Below, piece by piece: positions 57,105-64,000 of a DNA stretch of 64,000 nt. The position numbers were made by a program, and so were the translations under genes. Source of the DNA: Norana najaformis (taxonomy: Eukaryota > Annelida > Clitellata > Crassiclitellata > Hormogastridae); assembly GCA_964023275.1 (NCBI GenBank), contig OZ029915.1, positions 16,756,275-16,820,274 on the forward strand, read 5' to 3'. Below the pieces are notes generated by a model. That model had not been told where the DNA came from and did not search any database. It was given only the letters and a program-made list of their open reading frames with translations. How positions within the stretch are numbered: position 1 is the first letter of the stretch; each line of letters begins with the position of its first letter.

Positions 57105-57298
57105 GATTGGAGCGACTACAGCAGCTGTTTGACGTCGTAACTGAGGAGGGTTACGTGATGCGGACACATGTCTACCGAGTGAGAGATGCTGACGACGCCT
57201 ATACGACTCTGCAAAGGATTGACGCCCGAAGACCCGACGACAAACGACTTCTGCTCGACTTACCGACCAAAGACTGCGAACGACTTATCGAAATAGAG
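57105..57298 (+). CDS. Ionotropic glutamate receptor, ATD exon C
   Basis: 194 bp. Acceptor AAAATTGTAG|GATTGG takes G from exon B to make Gly; donor ATAGAG|GTAGGG ends in phase 0. It reads (G)LERLQQLFDVVTEEGYVMR, DDAYTTLQRID, then KRLLLDLPTKDCERLIEIE. The equivalent AMPA receptor segment begins GLSxLQAVLD and contains the RVILDCE strand. The phase match to exon B supports the chain across a 6.7-kb intron. Confidence 0.85.
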
Positions 57299-57339
57299 GT
57301 AGGGTACCAATTAACTACTGAGCGAAAATTATAAACCAC

Positions 57340-57725
57340 CCTACGCTATACTGGCTGCTCTATTTAAACATAGCTGTTCCCCCCACTGAAATAAACTCCC
57401 AACATCCTACGAACTCACCAACACTTCACTTCTTGCAAACTCTGAGTAGGTCATTCACTAAAAACTGAAAACAGTCCTTTTTCTGATTTCTCCTCTTCCA
57501 TTTATCTATCTTGGTGCTTCAATTCCAAGCACCGTCCACCGTATAGCCGTCTGTCTGTCTCTTTGTCTGCCTGCCTGCCTGTCCCTGGCATCCTGACCTG
57601 GGACCAAATCTGACCCTTCCTGTATAGCGCTTTAGTTTTGACTGAGCGCCTATGAATAGGCTGGTTCTCGCGACTTAGCATTTATATGGCGCTGGAGAAA
57701 TTTCGAGTTAACGATGACAATGAGC
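57340..57725 (+). mobile_element. LINE 3' end in the receptor intron
   Basis: CACCGTATAGCCGTCTGTCT and the TATGAATAGGCTGGTTCTCG...GGCGCTGGAGAAATTTCGAG 3' UTR, parallel to 39440-39680. Confidence 0.7.
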
Positions 57726-58079
57726 AGTAGGTTTTTTTATAGAAGTTGATAGGGTGGTGAGCAGATGGGCAGAGGTCACAGGTTCACAGTTCAGGATAAG
57801 AAGACACAAATGGTTGTCTCCCAATATTTCTGCATTTTGCTTTTCAAAGTCAGCACTTATCTTACTTACTAGCATCCTTGTATTAATACATTTTTACTGA
57901 CTTAAAAATAGATGTCTGTAAAATGTTCTTTCAAATTTTCCAACATTGCAAACGTCGCGCCTTTTCAGTGGTTGAGTTCTGTATGTGGAATGGACTCCAT
58001 CTTAATCCGCGTTTCCTTCTGCCTAGGGATGCAAGATACATCTTTCACCAACAGTTGAAAATGCTCTCTTTCACCGGGC

Positions 58080-58150
58080 CAAAATAGTAGCGCCTCTGGG
58101 TATACAACTTTAAGGGGCGCTATATAAATGCTCTGAATGAATGAATGATT
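58080..58150 (+). mobile_element. Short LINE 3' tail with GAAT repeats
   Basis: GGGGCGCTATATAAATGCTC followed by TGAATGAATGAATGA ends about 25 bp before exon D. Confidence 0.5.
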
Positions 58151-58174
58151 AAATGCATGATGTGTCTGTTTCAG

Positions 58175-58222
58175 AATAAAGCGCCAAGGACGATTAAACA
58201 CCATTACATGCTTGTTGGCCTC
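58175..58222 (+). CDS. Ionotropic glutamate receptor, ATD exon D (48-bp microexon)
   Basis: Acceptor TGTCTGTTTCAG|AATAAA, donor GGCCTC|GTAAGT, phase 0 on both sides. It gives sixteen residues NKAPRTIKHHYMLVGL. The (Y/H)HY(I/L)L..L segment is the conserved beta strand after the ...DxIxKxI helix in the receptor ATD. Exons C, D and E read through as ...CERLIEIE-NKAPRTIK...MLVGL-GLGEFQET, with no gap relative to the family. Confidence 0.82.
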
Positions 58223-58382
58223 GTAAGTTGTCACTTTTTATGTATGATTAGGCTTACTGTGTCTATTTATTGTGTATTTAGTCAATTAGGTATTGCTGAG
58301 AGAGGCTGCATGTAGCTGAACTGTTCAACGGTCAATCATCGGCGATCGTAGCCACTAGCAGCCACTAAATCCCCCAAACATA

Positions 58383-58450
58383 AAGACTGTGAATAAGCTG
58401 GTTCCCGCAACTTAGCTTTCGTTGGGCGCTGTAGAAATCTCGAGATTACG
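58383..58450 (+). mobile_element. LINE 3' end
   Basis: CTGTGAATAAGCTGGTTCCC...GGCGCTGTAGAAATCTCG...GATTACGA, one of six copies of this 3' UTR in the window. Confidence 0.7.
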
Positions 58451-58454
58451 ACAT

Positions 58455-58654
58455 GAAACCTGTTCTAAAATCCATTAACTGGCTAGAAGTCACTTGATGA
58501 ATCTATTACACTATTGTTTATCTTTCTACGTTAGCCAGCTGATGTTTCACGTTCCAGTCGCTCAAAGCTACTCATTCTTCCTCGTACGTATCTCGGCACC
58601 CAGTCTCTCTCTGTCTCTATCCCTCTCTCCCCCCCCCCTCTCTCTCTCTCTGAG

Positions 58655-58685
<31 letters not shown>

Positions 58686-59135
58686 GTCGAGCAAAGAATC
58701 CAGTTTAAAATTTGCCTCTTATTTCACAAAGTATTACATTTAAATCAGCCAGCCTATCTCTGTTCCATGCTCACCGTCATACCAACAAATATTGCTCTCG
58801 ATCAATGGACAATACGACCCTTGTTTGTCCCTCGTACCTGAACAGCTTTGGGTTTTACAGTGTTCTCTGTTGCTGGTCCATGGCTTGGAATTCGCTGCCA
58901 AGTTCTCTTCGTTCTGTCAGTTGTTTGATGTCATTCAGGTCTAAACTTAAGACTCATCTGTTTCAACTTGCTTACTCACCGTAGTCTAACTTCTGGTTTC
59001 TCTGACATATAGGAATTCGACCTGGCTTCTCCAATGGATTATGACTTGATGGTGATTTCACTTAAAGCGACCATCGATTGATGCCTTGGGCTTCATTATG
59101 ATAACGGCGCTACCTCCCGAAGATCACAGGATTAG
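58455..59135 (+). mobile_element. CR1/L2-like LINE 3' fragment with (CT)n tract
   Basis: Plus strand: VEQRIQFKICLLFHKVLHLN, QPAYLCSML, GFTVFSVAGPW, KLKTHLFQLAYSP, ending with GATTGATGCCTTGGGC and GATAACGGCGCTAC plus an ATTAGATTAG tail. A (CT)n/(TCTG)n run at 58605-58690 interrupts the 5' part. Same family as 5165-6046. Confidence 0.85.
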
Positions 59136-59557
59136 ATTAGTCCAGTTGTGACCAATGAAATCCGCTAGCTACAACTCACGCGTATCTTCTTTATATAGGT
59201 CTTGTTTTTTGACATGAGAGGATTCTATCATAGCAGGCATTCTTTGGCAAATGACATGGATAAGCAGTGGGTTGAGCAAATGTAACATCACAACATGATT
59301 ACGCTAATGTAGAGCTTAGAAAACATCTACTTATAGTCTACAATCTAATCTGACGTGATCTAATCTGATGTGATCCAATCTACTCTGACCAAATCTAAGC
59401 TGATCCAATTTAACCTGATTTGAAAATCTCTAGGCTTACATGTAACAACTATAAATTAACGCAGTTTGTAGTTATTTTCTAGATCGACAGGCAATCATAA
59501 AAAGGCCGACACATTGAACAGTGAAGATAAGAGGTTCAACGGAAAATACTAAAATCG
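59136..59557. other. Intron with degenerate short repeat at 59345-59430
   Basis: Loose tandem words such as TGATCTAATCTGA and TGATCCAATCT. No gene. Confidence 0.6.
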
Positions 59558-60109
59558 GGTGACCCGACAAAAGCGCGCAGGACAAATGCGCGCCAACCAA
59601 AGCTCGCCGACAAAAGCGCGTGTCGTCATTTGCGCGCAAGACAAATGAGCGCCGGCATAAGCGCGCATAGAAGAAGACATAGAGCCATACGAAGGAATGA
59701 CTATTTAATTTAGTAGACAAACAAAACGTAAGTTTGATGTTATATACTGTGAAACAGCAAATAAGGTAATGTTTTAAAGTGTTCTTTTATTATTTGAATT
59801 TTGTTATGTTTCCATTTTGTCAAATTGTTACATTATTCGCGATTCCAACTATAAGTTTCTTTCTACTATTATTTTTACATCAAAGTGTCAGCAACTATTA
59901 CGTTCGCATAATATTATTGTGTATTATTCATTGCCATACAGTATATAAAGTTGCCGCCTTTATTCTAATCAATCGAAGTGTTAAAGCGTTTAACCTTTGA
60001 AGTTAGTCAATCAAAGGGTTAGTAATAGTCTATGCTGCGCGCTTTCGACGGCGCTCATTTGTCGGCGCTCATTTGTCGTGCGCGCTAATGACGGGGTGCC
60101 CTAAAATCG
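59549..60109. mobile_element. 543-bp non-autonomous DNA transposon with 9-bp target duplication
   Basis: CTAAAATCG at 59549-59557 and 60101-60109 flank an element (59558-60100) with inverted ends: GGTGACCCGACAAAAGCGCG on the left, GGCACCCCGTCATTAGCGCG read inward from the right, then GACAAATG(C/A)GCGCC in both. Internal sequence is AT-rich and has only a short hydrophobic frame (59779-60000). Nine-base duplications and GG-starting ends suggest a MULE-type family; the internal repeats of GACAAA-GCGC are unusual. Confidence 0.8.
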
Positions 60110-60263
60110 CATTCTGCAGTGCTACTCATATTCTGTTCAGACAGATGCGTGACTTGTGTTTGGATGTGTAACATGCTACATGAATCTGTAAAATTTTCCT
60201 TTTACATAGGCCCTATCAGCGAAATTGAATCTGATCTTTTCTTTATCGTGCTCCCTTTTTTAG

Positions 60264-60493
60264 GGACTTGGTGAGTTTCAAGAAACCATCTTGAAGACAG
60301 GGGGCATGAACGTTACAGGATTACAACTGGTAAATCTGAGAAATCCTGCGATTAAGAGATTCGTGGAAGATTGGCAAAAGAATTCGGCAAACCCAACTCT
60401 ACACGCTGTCAGGGACACTCGCGTTAAAGTCATGACGGTATATGAAATGCTTTGTGACCTCGTGCCAGAGAAAACCTTCACGAAGTCCGAAAA
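60264..60493 (+). CDS. Ionotropic glutamate receptor, ATD exon E
   Basis: 230 bp. Acceptor CTCCCTTTTTTAG|GGACTT in phase 0; donor TCCGAAAA|GTAAAT in phase 2. It reads GLGEFQETILKTGGMNVTGL, QLVNLRNPAIKRFVEDWQ, TRVKVMTVYEMLCDLVPE. The GxNVTGFQLV strand and following helix, and the VKVM helix, are hallmarks of the second lobe of AMPA/kainate ATDs. The ligand-binding domain and channel exons must lie to the right of the window or in exons I could not find. Confidence 0.88.
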
Positions 60494-60587
60494 GTAAATT
60501 TGCGATAAACGCGCTCAGAAGGCAAGCAGGCATAAAATGGGCCAAAATAAGATCTTGCATATTAATATTCCTTATTGCATTAGCTAT

Positions 60588-60673
60588 CCAGCCAGTGCAC
60601 ACACGTTGGGCCAATGTTGGCCCAGTGTTGTCCAACGTTGTTCAACATTGGCCCAACGTGGTATGCTGGCTGG
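60588..60673. mobile_element. 86-bp palindromic mini-MITE
   Basis: CCAGCCAG...CTGGCTGG ends enclose exact 17-bp arms ACGTTGGGCCAATGTTG (60603-60619) and CAACATTGGCCCAACGT (60643-60659). The spacer is built of the same GTTGGCCCA/CCAACGTTG words. TA on each side is a possible duplication. It lies 95 bp downstream of receptor exon E. Confidence 0.75.
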
Positions 60674-62696
60674 TATATGTAAATCCTTATGTAGAGCTTC
60701 GCTGTCGACGTATTTTATTTAAAGTTTATTATAATGCCCCAGCAAATACCTAAATTGACATATCCCCTTGGTAACCTTATTTGACGTCGTGTGCGTCGAC
60801 CATTGTGCCAATGATCAAGTCATACAATATCTCTCTCTCTCCCAGCTAATGGACACACGCGTGTTAATAAATGCTTACTTAAAAGAATACTTACATAATA
60901 TAAATAATCATCTTAACCAGTTTTTATGAAAATTTTGATGATGACAGCCCGAGAGGCGTATAATACGATCCAATTTATTATGCTCATGAATATTCACGAT
61001 CGCAGACAGAGTAACTGAGGTTCGGTCATAATTATAGTAAACTTTAAGTTACAACTTCTAAAAAGTAGCCAAGAGGAGATGTACATCTTTAAAAATTGTA
61101 ATTTTACTATTTGTGATAAAAATGTGCGGTCTTCGCCTAATTATTTAGCAATTTCAGCCCAATCCAGTGTAATATCAAACCCTGTGTTGATTTTGTCCGA
61201 TTTTGTGATGGTTTACTCAGGCACGGTCACATTCGTTTTTTTTTCAAAGAAAATGTCTCTAAACAAACCAACCGCATGAAGTTATCACTCTTGTTTTTTG
61301 TATCTAGGGCCTCTGAACTTTTCTTGAAGGTGTGCTTTATAAGCTTATAGGGCACTGTGTATCCATAAGCCCATACGTATGTCTTTATGTATCTTTGTAA
61401 GTTAATAGCTCATTCTAAGAACTTCTCGAAGACGCATCTTGAAAACCATAATGGTGTTAAGAACAACTTAACCCGCAGCTAAACGAAGCATTATTAGCTG
61501 GATAATTTACTACGGGGGGGGGGGCTGGCACACAATTAGAATCCAACGAAAAGATTCCCATTCATGATTGATTAATGATTGCGTGTTGCGCTGTGGATGA
61601 AACATGGCAATATTGCGCTGTGGATGAAACATTACAATAGACGAATGAAGCGTTCGCAGCACACTGTTACGCTCACCTATTGGCACCCTCCGAGCTGCAG
61701 GCTGTAGAGCGGGCCACATCCTGAGATCCCTCATGCCACCACGACTGTGCAGGACGGGCATTCTTCAGCAGCTGAACTGGTTGAGTGCTCTTGTAAGATA
61801 CTTAAAAGGTGCTCTATTAAGTGTCTTGACACAAACATACACCCACACATATATATATCTGTAGGCGAATGATGCTGTAATAGCTAGAAAAATCACTATC
61901 GGCGGATTCTTGCACACACGTAGGGCCCAAACAACGGAGTCCAATCCAGGGTTGATCGTTGATACCATGCTGAAAGTTCTTGGCAGTGTTGCGTTCAGGG
62001 TGAAGAATGATTGCAGCCAAATTAATGGTTCAATTCACACCGACTGGCATTCCATGGAATGATGTTAAAATTGTCCGCGTTCCGCATAGTCCGTGTCGTC
62101 GGTTCTATGCAGAACAAGCATTCGTCATTTGCCCACATGGACGTTAGATGCCACTCCAAGGACCCTAGTGAGCCATTGCTTCATCTAATCCATGATTTTT
62201 TGTCGCAAACGACATATGCAAGTTTAGGCTGGACATTGTTCAAATAGTAACAGTAAAACCCCTAATTTAAAACCACCTAAAGGGCGGTCAGGCTGGCTTC
62301 TTAATCCCGCCCCAAAATGCACAAAACTCGAAGCATGCTTAAGGAAACGCTCCGAAATCCTGACTCGGACACAGAAGTATTCCAAATGTACAAGAATTCT
62401 GAAGCAACTTCCTCAGATGAAGTACCTAGATGTCAAAATAAAAAATCCATGCATGCTAAATAATCAAGATGGTCCTCTGCATTTAGCGAATATGATGGTC
62501 AAGTCAATTCAGCGACAGATTAGGCACACAAACCGACTGATGGAGTCCCATCTAGAGTTGAAAGTTGACTGGCACTCACGTCACAAGGCCTCTAGAGTGC
62601 GAAGACTTTAATGGTACAAAAAATGTCGTCCAAAACCGCGTAAAATCCAAGCTGAGTTGCAGAATGACTCAGTAATGTCTTTTTGTACACAAATTA
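60674..62696. other. Receptor intron, no confident exon
   Basis: Contains a (G)n run at 61514-61523 and unassigned sequence around 61770-62060 that resembles the insert at 15955-16175. No confident exon or gene. Confidence 0.45.
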
Positions 62697-64000
62697 CACT
62701 GGCCAACAGAAAAAAATTTTTTTCTTGTTGCCTTCGGTTTTAGACCTGTTCTTGGGGTAATTTTGGGCGCTGATTCAGAAAATGTCATTGGATTGAGTGC
62801 ATCAGGTCTAGTTTCTGAGATATCGTCGATTTTGTAAAGAAAACCCAGTCCACTCTTTAAACGATGTCTTTTGCAAAACTAAAATGTCATAATAAGCTTT
62901 ATTTATGGCTAATTATAATTCTTGCTGATTCATATAATGCCTACATCCTTATAATGTAAAATCAGCATATCTTGCCGCGTGCTGAGATATTGCTGATTCA
63001 ACGAAATAACTATTCCGTAGCCTACAGCTTACTCAGCACTAAATTCATGGCCTCATTTAGAATTTATTTGTGCTTATACAGCGTTTCATGGTTTCGAACT
63101 ATGTAAATAGATTATGCTGAAGTCAGCATTTATAGCCTATATAAACCGCCTCCTGAAAGCTAGAGCAGCCGCAGTCGTCTTAGGGCATATTAAGAGTTGG
63201 TCGCAAGAACAATCTGTGAATGTGAGCATTAAATAACTACATGTTCTTACTATTTTTTAGGTTAGTCATTTAATTCCTCAGATGCGAACATCCTTAAGGT
63301 TATGGCTACTTCCAGACGGAGCTGCATTAACCATCCAGACATATTCTGCTACATTTGTGGGGAATACACACTAAAAGCAAACAGGAAACAGATTTCTGAG
63401 TTTGTAAAAAGAGCATATGTAGGTTATTTTGGTGTCAAACTTGGAGATCAAGATAAGCAATGGGCTCCTCATACAGTATGCAAAACTTGTATTGAACAAT
63501 TGCGCCACTGGACAATTGGAAAGAGAAGCTGCCTGAAATTTGGTGTACCGATGGTTTGGAGGGAACAGATAAACGACTTCGACGACTGTTACTTTTGTAT
63601 GGTTAATATCATAGGCATCAATCGAAATAATCGTCACAAGTTGTCTTACCCTGATATACCTTCAGCCAGGAGACCTGTTCCGCATTCGGATATTGTACCA
63701 GTTCCACCTTTTCGCGAACTACCTCAGCTCTCAGACGATGAGACTTGCATGTCCAATATCGGACAAGATGACGAAAGTGAAGAAAGTGGGGGCAGTGACA
63801 GTGATTTCCAATCAACTTCACACAGTGAACGTTTTGACCAAAATGAGTTGAGTGATCTGATAAGGGACTTAAATCTTTCCAAAGAGTCCTCTGAATTGCT
63901 TGCGTCCAGACTAAAGGAAAAGAATGCACTTCAGCCTGGAACGAAAATTACAATTTATAGAAACAGAGAAAAGGATTTGCTGCCATTCTTTACCGAAGAC
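62697..64000 (+). mobile_element. CACTGG transposon family, copy B (cut by window edge)
   Basis: Begins CACTGGCCAACA at 62697, with the subterminal box at 62803-62823. The leader to the start codon is exactly 605 bp, as in copy A. By eye it differs from copy A at only a handful of positions in 1.3 kb. It is in the opposite orientation to copy A. The right end is beyond the window. It lies downstream of glutamate receptor exon E, likely in an intron. Confidence 0.85.
63302..64000 (+). CDS. Candidate transposase of copy B, N-terminal 233 residues
   Basis: Open from ATG 63302 to the window end with no stop or frameshift. Only substitutions such as P30Q and K181N relative to copy A were noticed. 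All N-terminal Cys/His ligands are kept (C8, C16, C19, H57, C60, C63, C96, C99). The preserved frame argues that copies A and B are both young and possibly both coding-competent. Confidence 0.85.
   Translation, partial: MATSRRSCINHPDIFCYICGEYTLKANRKQISEFVKRAYVGYFGVKLGDQDKQWAPHTVCKTCIEQLRHWTIGKRSCLKFGVPMVWREQINDFDDCYFCMVNIIGINRNNRHKLSYPDIPSARRPVPHSDIVPVPPFRELPQLSDDETCMSNIGQDDESEESGGSDSDFQSTSHSERFDQNELSDLIRDLNLSKESSELLASRLKEKNALQPGTKITIYRNREKDLLPFFTED

Noticed and set aside
62113..62247. Possible further glutamate receptor exon (RCHSKDPSEP ... TTYASLGW)
   Set aside because: It loosely resembles the Cys/Pro-then-GLTG part of the ATD, but the only acceptors give the wrong phase for exon E and the key GLTG is not present.
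1..64000. CRISPR arrays, bacterial operons or rRNA genes
   Set aside because: No spaced identical repeats with unique spacers, no Shine-Dalgarno-linked gene strings and no rRNA sequence were seen; the DNA is clearly animal.

Overview
This window is intron-rich, repeat-laden DNA from an invertebrate animal. There are no prokaryotic operons, and the recognisable host coding sequence is split into short exons with consensus GT/AG borders. The two host genes (an ALKBH3-type repair dioxygenase and an AMPA/kainate-type glutamate receptor) and the transposon mix (many LINE families, hAT, Ty3/gypsy, Polinton, MITEs, tRNA-like SINEs) suit a bilaterian, probably a marine invertebrate. The receptor exons read to me as lophotrochozoan-like, but that is a guess.

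Layout. From 17035 down to 4171 (minus strand) run the first five coding exons of ALKBH3: 16790-17035, 13249-13283, 12826-12873, 11921-12113 and 4171-4380. Their phases join into 244 continuous codons. The C-terminal exons lie beyond the left edge. The introns hold LINE fragments and, at 7614-10238, an apparently intact 2.6-kb DNA transposon. From 17 to 48 kb there is no recognisable host gene, only layered mobile DNA: a decayed Ty3/gypsy element (20.9-23.0 kb), a complete but frameshifted RTE-like LINE with target duplication (23247-26201), an R2-like LINE fragment (28.0-29.1 kb), a LINE carrying a tRNA-derived SINE (29.7-31.9 kb), a hAT C-terminus, a diverged relative of the 2.6-kb transposon (34517 to about 36905), and a Polinton-type DNA polymerase split by a LINE (44.1-46.7 kb). 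From 48707 to 60493 (plus strand) five exons of an ionotropic glutamate receptor amino-terminal domain join in phase across introns full of LINEs and satellites. At 62697 a second, nearly identical copy of the 2.6-kb transposon starts and is cut by the right edge.

The most interesting system is that transposon family. It has 12-bp inverted ends starting CACTGG, a shared subterminal box about 95-106 bp from each end, a 3-bp TAA target duplication, and a single 558-residue ORF with three Cys/His clusters and a plausible RNase H-like acidic core. Two near-identical copies and one old diverged copy sit in 64 kb, pointing to recent and long-lived activity. I do not recognise the protein as a named transposase.
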